Shown here: positions 43,905-57,103 of the stretch, one piece after another | How the letters are laid out: each line of letters begins with the position of its first letter | Position numbering within the stretch: the first letter of the stretch is position 1 | Source of the DNA: Alectoria sarmentosa | Taxonomy: Eukaryota; Ascomycota; Lecanoromycetes; Lecanorales; Parmeliaceae | NCBI GenBank assembly: GCA_009733775.1 | Contig: WOGZ01000126.1 | Coordinates: forward strand, 1-64,000 | DNA: 64,000 bases | Direction: 5' to 3' | Translations under genes and position numbers: made by a program | Notes under the pieces: generated by a model | What the model was told of the DNA's origin: nothing | What the model saw: the letters and a program-made list of their open reading frames with translations, nothing else | Databases searched by the model: none

Positions 43905-46900
43905 ATGGTTGCCTTCCTCGATGGACGAGCATTATCCCCCTCCGAACTCTCAAAACCGGAGCCCCAACGACCAAAGAAGAGGCGAAAACTAACGGGGCGG
44001 AACACGTCAAAGACGCCCCTTCACTCGATTGATTCGGATGACTGTCTAACTCTTGCTCGGGTTGACGTTAGTATAGTGAGATCACACTAGACTCCGAGGG
44101 GCTGCACAGGCTGAGTTTGGATTAGACATTCCCTAATAGCCTAAGCGAGTCAACTCCGTCGCCCTCTCCAGATGGAAACGACAGCGAGCACCAGGTGCTG
44201 CTCGAGCGCTTCACCGAGAAAACAGCTGGTGAATATTCATGTCGAATCACGACGGTGCCTGGCGTTGCGCTTTTCGATGAAGTGATACGTTCAAGAATTG
44301 ATCCGCAGACTTTAGAAGTTCTGCAGATAGCCATCAACCCTCGAGGTCGCCGGCAACGAAAGAATCTTCTCAAGAGCAATTTCACACTCTCCAAATCTCT
44401 GGGCTACGATCATGGTGCGACGACATCAGGCTTCGAAGACAACGCATGTTCTTACACGCTCGATCTTTGTATCAGGATCTTAGTACCGAATGCAAGGGCC
44501 TTGTCTGGAAGTATCGGTATCTCTCGAAACGATATCCTAGATGTCTGTGCACCCGAAAGCATAGCAGAGAAGACGGATTCCTGGTCTCCTCGGGACTTTT
44601 ATGATAACGTTCATGTACCTAAAAGCGATGGCATGGCGCCAGATGTCCCACCAATTGATCAACTTAAATGTGAACTGTATCCCTTCCAGAAGAGGGCCGT
44701 TCAATGGCTTCTCTGGCGGGAAGGAGCCGTAGAAGCTCATGAGCCTCCTCAAGAGCTCACCGAACTCTCTCATGGATTTGTACGCACTACCGACGGGGAT
44801 GGTATGTACACTTTCTGAGCGAATTCTTCCCTATTCCGGACCACTTTTGGGACTGCAGGCACTGTGTTTGATGAAAAAGGCCTTTGGTGCCCCCTTCATC
44901 GCTTTAATATTCGGCGATCTACCTTAATAAAGCAACACTGACTCCGGATTTTGTTGTAAACATGTCCGCTTTCGAAGCGATCTCTTCTTTATTTCGAACC
45001 ACTTTCGGGGTTACAAGACCTATTTCGACCGCAGAAGGCTTTTGACATCCCTGTAAACTGTCTTATTGCTCGGCGCCTTATCTTAGAAGAACAACACTGA
45101 CTTCGAGTTTTGTTTTTCATAAATATGTACACTTTCGAAGCGTTTGCTTCTTTATTGCGAACCACGTTTGGGGTTGCAAACCCAACCCTGTTTCGGATGC
45201 AGAAGGCTTTTGATTACCCCTTTGAACTATCTTATAGCTCGGCGTCTTACCTCAACAAAAGAAAACATAATTTCGGTTTTTAATACGAATGTGCATGAAT
45301 GCATACACTTTCGAAGCGATATCTTCTCTTTTTTGAATTCTTTTTGAGGTTGCAAGCCTTTGGTTTTGAATGCGGAAGGCTTTTGATTTACCCCTTTGAC
45401 CTGTCTCATTGCTCGACGTCTTAACTTAATAAAACAATGCTGACTCCAAATTCTTTACAGGTAGGCATTGCCTTGTCAGCCACTTTTGGGGTATAACAAC
45501 AACCGATGAGCAAGTACCAGTACAGATGAGCTCCGAACCAAAGGGAGGTATACTCGCAGAAGAAATGGGGTTGGGAAAGACAGTCGAGATGATTGCGTTA
45601 ATATGTTTGCACAAGCAGGATCCGGCTCCGCAGTCTCCGTCGCCATTCAAACGGTGCTCTGCGACACTTGTTATCACACCTCCTGCTATACTTCAACAAT
45701 GGAAGAACGAGCTCCGCGGCCTGGCTCCCAGTCTCAGAGTATTTACCTATGAAGGGCTGCGAGTCGAGGCCGCCAAAAGCGATCACGAAGCGCTATTGTC
45801 GCGGTGCATGCAACATGACGTTGTCTTGACGACCTATAACGTACTTGCCAGAGAGATTCACTACGCCGAGACACCTACCCGGAGCTTACGCCACAAGAAA
45901 AGGTATAATAAAAGGCTTTCTCCGCTCACACAAATCCACTGGTGGCGGGTGGTGCTAGATGAGGCTCAAATGGTAGAGAGCGGAGTCTCAAACGCTGCTA
46001 AGGTTGCCAAACTCATCCCTAGAGACATAGCTTGGTGTGTTAGCGGCACCCCGGTTAAAAAAGACGCGAGGGATCTCTTCGGGCTCATTGATTTTCTATG
46101 CTACAAGCCATACTGCGATTTTCCTGCTCATGTGTGGGAACGCCTGGTTACACAGCATAAAACCCTCTTCAGGCGCATTTTTCGTACCGTTGCTCTTCGC
46201 CACACGAAAGATCAGATCAAAGATGACCTTCAGTTGCCGCCGCAGAGGCGGGTGGTTATTACGGTACCGTTCTCTCAAATTGAAGAACAGCATTATTCGA
46301 CGATGTTTGGGCAAATGGCCGAGGATTGCGGCTTGAATCTGGACGGAACCCCACGAACAGACGGTTGGAATCCCGATTCTTCCGCTACCATCGACAAAAT
46401 GCGTAACTGGTTGATTAGACTACGCCAGACTTGCCTTCATCCTGAGGTAGGAGGCCGCAACCGTCGAGCTCTGGGTGGCAAAGGACCTCTGCGAACAGTC
46501 CGTGAGGTGCTTGAGGTCATGATAGAACAGAATAATACTGCGGCTCGCACGGAAGAGAGATTGCTTTTGCTGTCTCAAGCCCGAAGAGGGCAGATCCTTG
46601 AGCACGCAGAGCAAAGTGAAGAAGCCTTGCAAATCTGGTTGCATACCCTTGAAGATGCTAAGTTGATTGTCTACGATTGCCGCGAACAATTACAGGCTGA
46701 AATTGATCGACTCGGTCTGACTGGGGAGGCTATCGGAGAGGCCGAGGAAATAGCAGCCGCGATAGTGATACGGACCGGTCCTCATCGTCAAAGACTACGT
46801 GCAGCTATCGAGATCGAACACATGTGTACCTTCTTTGTTGCGAACGCATATTACCAAATAAAGACAGATGAAGCAAGGACCAAAGCCGATTCAAACGAGT

Positions 46901-49198
46901 ATTACGAACTCCAACGTAAAGAAGAATCGACATATCAAAGGTTTGATAGCAATTTTACTTTAGACTTTTTCAATCATGCTGATAGCTTCCAGGGCGAAGC
47001 TCTTGCGCAGGGAGTTACTCCGAGAAGCCCATGACAAGGCTGAGACGCTCATGAGTAGAGTCAATGGATGGGTTGATGCCAATTCTATGGTGAATATCCC
47101 GCAGATCTCGCCGCTTAAGAGTCGAGGGGGCATCGAATCTCAGAGGATATGTGATCGCTTAAATAATATAATTTCCATCATGCACAGTCAAGCGACGAAA
47201 ATTGAAGAATGGAGGGACAAAACTACAAAACTTTTACTTCTGACCCTTGTCGACGAAGAGGAGACTGACCTCCAGGGAGATGAATACGAGACCTCGACAA
47301 AGCAACAGGACGAGGTATATGTGTACGTCGACGCTCTGAGGGCTCTAATTGCGGATCGCCACGACATTTTAACTGGCCAGGACAATGAACTTATCAAGCA
47401 CGAGATGGGTGTTGCCTTCAGGCAAGCTAAGGAGGGCCAGGGTCATTCTCCCGAGCTACTACTTAAGCTCTTGTCCGTTCGAAATCGACTCAAGCCTGCC
47501 AAGGGCGTGGGCTCTGTCAGGGGTATGACAACAGAGCTTCGTGAAATTAAGACCACACTCCGGGGAGCTACCGAGAAAGGCAGTTCTCGAGCAGCGGCAG
47601 AGCTATTGATAGTCAACGGCGCATTGGAGAATTTGCACCAGATCTCAACGGAACAAACGAAGACGGTGGCAGGTCTAGATCGGGAAATCGAATTGTTCAA
47701 AGACACTATGAACTTGCGGCTTGATTATTACCGACAATTACAGCAGATCTCGGACACGGTGGCTCCTTACGAGGAAGATCTGAGGGAAGAAGCCCGAAAG
47801 ATCATCCTGCTTGATAGAATGACATCCGAATCTCATACAAAAGCTCGCATTACATCCTTGAAATCGAAAGGCCGCTATCTCGTGCATTTAAGGGATGAGG
47901 CCACCAATGTCGAGAGTCAGAGACTGTGCATAATATGCCAACAGCCTTTTGAAGTGGGTATCCTGACCTCATGTGGACACTCCTACTGCGTCGAATGTCT
48001 TCGTCTCTGGTGGGCATCCCATAGAAACTGCCCAACCTGTAAAAAGCATCTAACGCGGAACGATTTACATCAGATTACGTACGTATTCCCGAGTCTCGTG
48101 GTTCGTTAGGCGGCTAATCAGAGTGTAGTTACAAGCCGCAACAACTTACCATGGAGGAAGAAGGGCAAGCAAGAGAAAAGGAGCCGAGGATGGCGAACGG
48201 CAAGGAAGAGTCTGTGATATACTCAGGAATTCGGGACCACGTCCTTCATCAAATCAAGAACATTGACCTCGACGGCTCATTTGGAACGAAGATCGATGCC
48301 ATCGCTCGGCACATATTGTGGATTCGAGAGCACGATCCGGGCGCCAAGTCCATTGTTTTCTCTCAGTACCGAGACTTCTTGGATGTACTGGCAAGAGCCT
48401 TTGCTCAATTTCGAATTGATTTTACAGGCATCGACCGAAAGGACGGGATAGAAAAGTTTCAGAATGACCCCAGCGTATGTACGAGGATGGGTGATATGGA
48501 AGGCCAAAGACTGATTCTGTCTAATAGAAGGAGTGCTTCTTCCTTCATGCAAAGGCCCGCTCTTCTGGCCTCAACCTAGTCAATGCTACACACGTCTTTC
48601 TTTGCGAGCCGCTGATAAACACAGCGATTGAGCTGCAGTACGTATCCATTTTTCCCCTTTCAGACCAAACCTTGGGTCTTCAGACATATCCTGGGAAGAT
48701 TTTCAAGGCTCTTAAGCCTTGAATCACGTCCCAAGGGTCGACATCCCCCCTCAAGTAGGCAATACTGACAGTGACGTTGTCAGAGCTATTGCGAGGGTGC
48801 ATCGAATCGGACAGCACCAGCCGACTACAGTGTGGATGTATATTGTAGAAGACACCGTGGAGAAATCAATTTACGACATATCCGTGACCCGGCGGTTGGC
48901 GCACATGGGTCGGTCGAGTGGGCGCGTCGAGAGAGGGGAAGATGCAAGTCTTGAGAATCAGATTGATGCGGCGAATACCAAGGAAGTGGAAGAAAGCGCA
49001 CTTGACAAACTTCTTGCTAAAGCTTCAAGCGGTGGTGAGGTGGTGGAGAAGGAAGACTTGTGGAATTGCCTCTTTCTCCAAAAGCCAGGAGACACCCGCT
49101 ATTCTGAGGAAGCAGAGCGAGAAGTGTTACGACATGTTGGAGCGACTGCAGCCGAAGCTCGATTGGATTTGGACAGGCAATTGACGAACAGCATATGA
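43905..49198 (+). CDS. SNF2-family helicase with embedded RING finger (IRC20/SHPRH type)
   Basis: Seven exons are inferred: 43905-44075, 44126-44801, 45461-46940, 46993-48078, 48129-48474, 48528-48637 and 48784-49198, giving 1427 aa. The SNF2 ATPase has Walker A in EEMGLGKTVEM (about residue 318) and the Walker B variant VVLDEAQMVES. A long insert follows, with a C3HC4 RING (CIICQQPFEVGILTSCGHSY, about residues 1088-1130). The second helicase lobe comes after (SIVFSQYRDFLDVL, KARSSGLNLVNATHVFLCEP, AIARVHRIGQHQPTTVW). This arrangement is typical of yeast Irc20 and vertebrate SHPRH, presumed ubiquitin ligases in DNA repair. ATG 43830 would add 25 residues. The third coding segment follows a 659-bp repetitive intron. 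Confidence 0.88.
44802..45460 (+). repeat. Intron built of four tandem ~165-bp degenerate repeats
   Basis: The second intron of the SNF2-RING gene is 659 bp against about 50-150 bp for the others. It consists of four imperfect copies at about 44804-44961, 44962-45124, 45125-45298 and 45299-45460. Each starts near ATGTACACTTTCGAAGCG, has a middle AGAAGGCTTTTGA block and a TTAATAAAACAACACTGAC block (branch-site-like CTGAC), and ends ACTCCGAATTTT. The first copy starts at the true donor (GTATGTACAC) and the last ends at the true acceptor (CTTTACAG). Inner copies have lost the GT and AG. This is what tandem duplication of one ancestral intron would leave. Confidence 0.85.
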
Positions 49199-50781
49199 TT
49201 CAAGCACGATGGGCCTAGGGTTGGAAAGAATGAGAAAATGTCATACGTACATACATGGCTTGGCAGGAAACTTATCAACTTGGTATGGTAACATACTCCA
49301 TACTCCATACTCCACCATTCCCCATTCTCTTACATATGTTCACTAACGTCCATTGATATGTATTCATATCTCTGGAGGGTTCACACGAGCGAGGTACCGA
49401 GATTGTAGGGTTCGGATTGCCGACTTGGCCCCAAGATACGCCAGGCTATTGGGCCCTGACTTGGTCCCAATAGTCCGGGACCCGAGTTGTGTCTATATAG
49501 GTGCATCAGTTCCCCTGGCGGTAAGAAGGTTCTTAGGATTCAAGCATAGGAGAGAAGGGATTCTTGGGCTTGAAACCTCGTTGGAAAGCCATGGTGACGG
49601 CGATAAGGAGATGCGGAAAAGGCCAATCAGGAGCGACGGTACCACACAATGGTGTTACAACATGGTGGTATACCGTGGTATTATATCAGGGTGAGCGGGA
49701 CAGACCTTGACAAGGTCTTAGCCAATGGTCATTATATAATTTCTTGGCGGCACAGCCGAGGTCAGGACTCGGACTCTTTGGAGTCATTCGCACACAAACT
49801 TTACCCAAGTACTGGTGCGGCCGAAGTATATCTATCCTTTTGCTACCGAGGTATCCACAAGTCGATGCCGTTCATGGCAAGAGAAGATAGCAAAAGGCAG
49901 CCTGGAGAGGTGCGCTGCCAGAAAGATGCGACAATTGTGACGAAGCGAACCTGACGACAGAATGTAGCAAAAGTCACTCATGGCAAGACCCGTCACTAGA
50001 TTTTCATGTTCACGGTCCTACAACTTAGGCGCCTTTCCAGAACAAAAGTGGCTGTTGTGAAGATATTTCCTTGAACGCTCGTTGTTTTGCGAAAGAGTAT
50101 GGTTTTGCATGCCTGTGTTGTTCTTTATTCGCTACCCTTTGACGGAAAGAGTTGGGTTGTCTGGCTTGATTACCACACAAACTGGCACAGATCGATAGAA
50201 GGGTGCTTTTAGGACAACGGAGTCTTATATGGATTTCTGAAAACTTGGAGATTCCCTGTTGCATCACATTTGCTCTATTCTCTTACTTTACTCCCTTCAC
50301 CCATGCTCAATTACCGACGAGGTGACGAAACCCTCACGAGCTTTATTCTCCCAAATCCCGATGTGCAATAAGACCTTTCATTTGTGGTTCTGCCTGTTAG
50401 GTGTCAGTTCGACGTTGGGAAAGAATGCAGAGCAGTAATAAGAGGCATTATGAATCTCCATGCCATAGGGTAGAGACTGGTCTTGAATTTGCGAGCTCCT
50501 ATCTAGAATAGCAAGGTCTCCGCGAGGAGAAGAAGTACTCTTTGAAGGCTGGGTGGTGGATAAAAAGAAAAAGAACCTCTGCAGTTCAGCCGATTGAGCT
50601 GACTAAACGACCTTCCTGCTCTCTACCTTTCGCGCGCAGTATGACAAAAACAAATGTGCAAGATGGAAGACGACTGCAAAGACCGAGTGCTGAAATCTCA
50701 GCCTTTCGTAAGCCATTCCGCTCAATTTGGTGACGATGATGACCAAGGTTAGATCAGAGCAGATGGGGCCTAGGAAGATCC
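49199..50781. other. Long convergent intergenic region
   Basis: About 1.6 kb lies between the ends of the helicase and the 14-3-3 gene. A (CATACTC)n repeat sits at about 49290-49315. Open frames such as 49353-49694 (+) show no recognisable protein features. I tried both strands for decayed gene text and found none I could defend. Confidence 0.5.
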
Positions 50782-52076
50782 CTATGTTTCAGAAGGACGC
50801 GCAGCCTCGGCAGGAGCCTCGCTAGCTGCAGTGGCCTCTGCCTTGGGCTCGGCTGCCTTCTCACCCTCCTTCGGCGTCTCGCCACTTGGGGCAGCCTCGG
50901 CGTCACCGCCATCTGACGAAGTCCAGAGGGTAAGGTTGTCGCGGAGCAGTTGCATGATAAGAGTGCTATCGCGATAGGACTCCTCAGAGAGGGAGTCGAG
51001 CTCCGCGATTGCGTCGTCGAAAGCCTGCTTGGCAAGATGGCAAGCACGATCAGGTGAATTCAGGATCTCGTAATAGAAGACCGAGAAGTTCAAAGCAAGT
51101 CCAAGGCGAATAGGATGCGTAGGAGTGAGCTCGGTTTGGGCTACGTCCGTAGCGTTCTATCGAGGGGTGAGCAGGCTGCTGGCGCATCTAGAAGAAGGTT
51201 TCATACCTTGTACGCCTCATGGGCAGCAGTAGCAGCAACCTTGCGCTTTTCACCTGACGCAAATTCGGCCAGGTAACGGTGGTAGTCTCCCTTCCTAGAG
51301 TTCGGACTTAGCTTGTGTTGCAATGGCGTTTTCTTGCCAATCTCCTTCGCTTCACATACATCTTGTGGTAGAACACCTTTGATTCGCCTGACTCGGCCTT
51401 GGGAATGAGGGATTCATCCAACACATCAAGCACGTCTTGACATACACGCTCGAGTTCGGTCTCGATTTTCTGGCGGTAATCGCGGATGGTACCAACGTGC
51501 TTGTCTGAGCCCTTCGACTCCTCTTTCTGCTCGATTGACGAAATTATACGCCAGGAAGCACGTCGGGTTCCAACAACATTCTTGTAGGCAACTGAAAGGA
51601 GGTTCCGCTCGTCCACCGTGAGTTCACCGCCAATCTGACCTTCGTATTAGATATTGATCCTTCTCATACAGTTTCTCCAGGTTGTTTTTTGGCTAGAGAG
51701 AGACTACCTTTGCAACTTCCTATGCACTGTTAGCATGGATAGCATCAAACGGGTTCGATGCACTAACTTTCATGTACGTGACCATCTCTGAAAACCATTA
51801 GCATCAATGTTATATCTATCGTATTGACGAGCCTGGAATGAATGCGTACCATCGTAGCGCTCGGCTTGCTCACACAGCCTCGCAAGGAACGTCTTGCTGT
51901 AAGGGACTTAGTTCAACCGCCAAGCCAGTTAGCAGGAGAGTAGATGGGTACCTCTCGCGCTGTAGAAACCATTCTCCGGTCAGTTCTTGTCAGAGATGGA
52001 CTACATGGGGGAGGGGAATTGGTGCGAGGGACCACCCAGGCTGATAGGCGCGTTGATAACTCACCTCGCTCGTCAT
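50782..52076 (-). CDS. 14-3-3 protein
   Basis: Phosphoserine/threonine-binding dimeric adaptor. Eight exons are inferred: 52076-52065 (12 nt), 51959-51952 (8 nt), 51896-51850 (47 nt), 51787-51768 (20 nt), 51719-51708 (12 nt), 51634-51360, 51294-51207 and 51156-50782, giving 278 aa. Splicing recreates MTSERESKTFLARLCEQAE, RYDEMVTYMKEVAK and IGGELTVDERNLLSVAYKN. Binding-groove positions are present: VGTRRASWRI, FYHKMKGDYHRYLAEF and LGLALNFSVFYYEI. The signature block SYRDSTLIMQLLRDNLTLWT closes the fold. The C-terminal tail is Ala/Glu-rich and disordered. The gene is divergent from the SERCA gene. The chain of tiny 5' exons is exceptional but closes perfectly in frame. Confidence 0.9.
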
Positions 52077-53041
52077 GGCGTATCAGATTGGTGTTTGTGA
52101 GAGGTGGGAAGTGTCTTGGGGTGGTAGCAAGGATTGATACAAGTAGGTGCGGCGTGTCAGTCGATGGAATGGATTCGAGGGCAGACTTGTGGAAGAGTGG
52201 TGGTGAGGTGGGTGACAGCAAATTACGGCAGCCGCGCAATAAGCGACGACGACGCTAATCAGCCCTATTTCTCTGGGGCCAAACATTCAAGATTGGGCTC
52301 TGTGTGCAAGTGGAGTACTAGTAGTAAACAGGTCGTATGCGAAAGTAGCAAAAAGTCATGCATACATACAACTGAGGTGCCTTGAGGGAAGTCGGTTTTT
52401 CCAAGTCCCAAGCGGAGAACGCTCCCTCTCCTTTCATATGCGCACATTGTCGTGCTTATTCCACCCAAACAAATCGGCTCTCCCTTTTCTATCAAAACAT
52501 CTTCTTGCTTGGAAAAACAAAGGAGATTCAAGATTCAAACCACGGTCCCACGAAAACACCAAGTCCCTTGCAGGTAGGAAATCTGCTTTCAAGGGAAACT
52601 TGGCACACAATTGTTGCCTTTTTCTGGCAACGCGTCTGAATTGTAGGACTTGAACAACTTCATCCAACTTCCTCGCCCTCTATACATTCTCTCCATTAGC
52701 ACCGTAATTAGTACGACTAGTACAAGTTGAAGCTAGGTACCTTATGTACAAGTATTGAGAGACGGAGGGATTGAGGCTCTGCTAGAACCGTGCGGGGATG
52801 AATCGCGCAAACATTCCGCCGCTCGGAGTAAATGCGCCAATCAAAGCAAAGGACACGTTCATGCCAATAGACGTCCTCAATAAATTTCCTTTCCTCCAAG
52901 ACTTCTATTTCTCTACGTCTTTCCTTCAGACGGTGTGCAAGTACTACCTGCCACGACAGCTTTCTAACAAACATCCTTCCCCAGGCGCATCGGATTTCTG
53001 CTGCTCAGTGTCCCCGGGCAATCCATTCTTTTGGCATCACC
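52077..53041. promoter_or_regulatory. Divergent promoter 14-3-3 / SERCA
   Basis: A 965-bp spacer between divergent start codons. A 90-codon frame at 52798-53070 (+) overlaps the SERCA start and is not supported. No repeats of note. Confidence 0.45.
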
Positions 53042-56000
53042 ATGGACGCTTCATACCTCACCTCCACTGAGGAGGCTCTGGAGCACTTCAAAGTCGATGA
53101 ACAGCAAGGTCTCTCGGAGCAACAAGTTCAGAGTGCCATAGAAAGGTATGGCCGTAATGGTACTGTACATCATCACCCCTCTAGCTAGGCAAGGACTGCT
53201 AATACTACCTCCATAGCACTACCAGAAGACCCTCCAACGCCTTTGTGGCAGCTTGTTCTGGAGCAATTCAAGGATCAGCTTGTTATAATACTTCTAGGAT
53301 CTGCCGCGATCTCGTTCGTCCTCGCTCTTTTCGAAGACGGCGAAGGGTGGACCGCTTTCGTTGATCCAGCAGTTGTCAGTAAATCGACTCTGATTATGTC
53401 AGGACTGCGCTGACTCGAGAGCAGATCTTGACCATCCTAGTACTAAATGCGGTGGTTGGAGTCTCGCAAGAAAGCAGCGCAGAAAAAGCTATTGCGGCAC
53501 TACAGGAGTACTCCGCAAACGAAGCCAAGGTGGTCCGAAACGGCGCGCTGAAGCGCATGAAAGCGGATGACCTCGTTCCCGGGGACATCATTTCAGTCGC
53601 AGTGGGAGACCGGATTCCGGCGGATTGTAGGATACTCTCAATCCAGAGCAACAGCTTCCGTGTTGATCAGGCAATTTTGACTGGGGAGAGCGAGAGCGTT
53701 GGCAAAGACGCTAGGGCTCTTCAAGATTCACGAGCTGTTAAGCAGGACCAAGTCAACATGCTTTTCTCGGGTACCACCGTGGTTACAGGCCACGCCACTG
53801 CTTTGGTTGTTCTGACGGGAGCATCGACAGCTATTGGTGATATTCACGAAAGCATCACATCGCAAATCTCTGAACCTACGCCATTGAAACAGAAACTGAA
53901 CGATTTTGGAGACATGCTCGCAAAGGTTATCACAGTCATCTGCATTCTTGTCTGGCTGATCAATATCCAACATTTCAACGATCCCTCACATGGCAGCTGG
54001 GCTAAAGGAGCTATCTACTATCTCAAGGTATTACCAACTGTGTCCAACTCGAGATTGAGGTACTAAATGATCGGACAGATTGCCGTATCCCTTGGCGTTG
54101 CAGCAATCCCCGAGGGATTAGCAGTTGTCATCACCACTTGTCTTGCTCTAGGGACTCGAAAAATGGCGGCTAAAAACGCAGTCGTCCGAAGTTTGCCCTC
54201 TGTTGAAACACTTGGAAGCTGCAGCGTGATTTGCTCCGACAAAACTGGTACCCTGACTACAAATCAGATGAGTGTCAACAAGTTGGTGTACTTGAATGAG
54301 TCTGGCACCGATCTTGAGGAAATTGATGTACAAGGGACGACATTTTCTCCAGAAGGCGATGTTTTATCTGGCGGGAAGTATATGAATGATCTGGCAGCGT
54401 CTTCTCCAACGGTCTTGAAGATGACAGAAATCGCTGCACTATGTAATGAGTCGCAATTATCTTTCGATCCAAAGAGTGGTACGTATAGCAACGTTGGCGA
54501 GCCGACTGAAGGCGCGTTACGTGTTCTCGTGGAAAAAATAGGTACCCCGGAGCCAGCCATGAACCAGGCGGCCAAAGAGTTGCCCGTTCATGAGAGGTTG
54601 CACCGTACTAGCAAGTACTTTGAGGAGAAGAACCCGCTTCTTGCCACGTATGAATTCTCACGAGATCGCAAGAGTATGTCTGTTCTCGTTGGCAACGGCC
54701 CGCAAAAACGCCTGCTTGTGAAGGGAGCGCCAGAGTCAATTCTGGAGCGATGCACACATACTTTGTTGGGTTCGAATGGAAAGCGGGTCTCGCTAGACGG
54801 AAAACTCGCGGGTCTTATATCGGAGGAGGTCGTCGAGTATGGGAAGCGTGGACTTCGAGTCATTGCGCTTGCTAGTGTTGAAGATGTGGGATCCAATCCT
54901 CTACTAAGCTCAGCAAAGACTACGGAGGATTACGGTCGGTTGGAGACAAAAATGACTTTGATCGGCTTAGTAGGAATGCTTGATCCACCACGCCCAGAGG
55001 TTGCTGAGTCCATCAGGAAATGCAGAGAGGCAGGCATTCGTGTGGTGGTTATTACTGGAGACAACCAGAGCACAGCAGAGACCATCTGTCGTCAGATCGG
55101 TGTTTTTGGCAATCATGAAGATCTGAAAGGGAAGAGTTACACTGGCAGAGAATTTGATGCCTTGAGTGAGAGCGAAAAGCTCGGGGCTGCCAAGACAGCG
55201 CTACTCTTCTCTCGAACGGAGCCTACCCACAAGTCTCAACTCGTGGATCTCCTCCAGTCAAGCGGTGAGGTGGTCGCGATGACTGGCGATGGAGTAAATG
55301 ACGCCCCTGCGCTCAAGAAATCCGACATTGGTGTTGCCATGGGGTCTGGAACGGACGTCGCTAAGCTAGCTGCGGACATGGTGCTCGCGGATGACAACTT
55401 CGCAACGATAGAAAGCGCTGTCGAAGAAGGCCGATCGATCTACAACAACACCCAGCAGTTTATTCGCTACTTAATATCGTCCAACATTGGAGAAGTTGTC
55501 TCGATCTTTCTGACAGCAGCAGCCGGTATGCCAGAGGCGTTGATACCGGTCCAATTACTGTGGGTGAACCTCGTGACTGACGGTCTGCCGGCGACGGCGT
55601 TGTCGTTCAATCCCCCAGACCACGACGTCATGAGAAGGCCACCCAGGGGCCGCGATGAAGCTCTTGTCAGCGGATGGCTGTTCTTTAGATACATGGTCAT
55701 TGGTATCTACGTTGGTGGAGCGACAGTCTTCGGATATGCCTGGTGGTTCATGTTCAACTCGGAAGGCCCTCAAATCACGTTCTGGCAGCTGGTGAGACAC
55801 ACCATGAGAACTTTGAAAGCTAAAGTTGAAACTAACAAGGTCCCTATAGTCTCACTTCCACCGGTGTTCGTCCCGATTCCCAGAGATTGGTTGTGAAATG
55901 TTCTCGAACGACAGCGCAAAGGCTGCGTCGACAATCTCTCTTTCAATGTGAGTATTTCCAAGAATTCCAAGCATCACGCGTTGACGGGTCTCAGCTTGGT

Positions 56001-56357
56001 CGTCATTGAGATGCTCAATGCCATGAACGCCCTCTCATCTAGTGAATCCCTTCTGACGCTTCCGCTGTGGGACAATATGATCCTGGTCTATGCCATCACT
56101 TTGTCCATGGTCCTTCACTTTGCTCTACTCTACACGCCTGTCCTGCAAACGCTCTTCTCTATCGTCCCACTCAACTGGAATGAGTGGCAGGCCGTGTTGC
56201 TGATAAGCATACCCGTCATGTAAGTCAGCGCTGAGATCACATAGGGTCGGATGGGTGCTAATCACCGTCCGCCAGATTCATCGACGAGATCTTGAAATTC
56301 TTTGAGCGGAAGATCTACCTACCCAAGCCTTTGGAGATTAGAGCTAAAAGGGAATAG
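53042..56357 (+). CDS. SERCA-type Ca2+-transporting P-type ATPase
   Basis: Seven exons are inferred: 53042-53159, 53217-53374, 53425-54027, 54079-55791, 55850-55947, 55995-56219 and 56276-56357, giving 998 aa, the typical SERCA length. P-type motifs are in order: ILTGESESVG (actuator), VAAIPEGLAVVITTCLALGT (M4 Ca2+ site), CSDKTGTLTTNQM (phosphorylated Asp), KGAPESILERC (nucleotide site) and MTGDGVNDAPALKKSDIGVA. The Ca2+-site helices NLVTDGLPATAL (M6) and VVIEMLNAMNALS (M8) are also present. It pumps Ca2+ into the ER; the Neurospora counterpart is NCA-1. The last three exons are small (98, 225, 82 nt) and encode the C-terminal membrane spans. Confidence 0.94.
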
Positions 56358-57103
56358 AGGGTATTTTTGCATGTGCAGACCGTGGATCTGTGAGCAATGT
56401 CGGAGGTCAAACCAAATTAGAAGCATGGAAAGCAGTCAAATAGAAAATATAAATACAGGCATTTTTCTCACTCACCATCTCTACTCGTGCGAGAATATAG
56501 CCACCAAGATATGTCCATGTGGACTGGTGGAACCTGGTCTTGATCCATTCGGATACGCCATACCCTGCCACCTTTCAGCTTCATCCGTTTGATCCAGCCC
56601 TCGGACACAAGGAACGCGACGCCAGGAAACGGCCTATCTTGTAGGACATGGTCACTCAGCTAACTTGGAGAAGCCTGTGCAGCGTCTTGGTGGAGATGCA
56701 GCAAAGGAGCCCTCGGAGAACCAAATAACAAGTCGCTGTAGGACTGCTTTAAGTCATGACTTCAGTCATCGCCAATTGGGAGATTGGTACCTATAAATTG
56801 GAGTCTCAAGCCCGTACCCTGCTGACAGTTGTATGTCCAAATCAGTGGCACAGACAATGTTGGCAACGCCACCCGAGAGCTATCCTCATTTTTTCGCTGG
56901 ACGATTTTGGCTACATGGTCTACATTGCCGTACTACAACCGAAAGGACTCGCTCATAAAATGCCTGGATATCCGGTACATTGCTCGCGCAAAATCAAATC
57001 TTTCTCCGGCTTCGCATTCTTTACCAGAGATGCGTCATCTTCAGTACGTCGTACCGGCTGAACAAGGCCCTGTTCTTCTTTCCCAGAATATCTGCATCCG
57101 CAG
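56358..57103. other. Convergent intergenic spacer
   Basis: A 746-bp spacer separates the SERCA and MFS 3' ends. ORFs of about 90-100 codons occur but are featureless, and no repeats are seen. Confidence 0.5.

Noticed and set aside
45144..45347. 67-codon open frame inside the repetitive intron of the helicase
   Set aside because: It spans repeat units in a frame that is not kept between copies, so it is not a conserved coding sequence.
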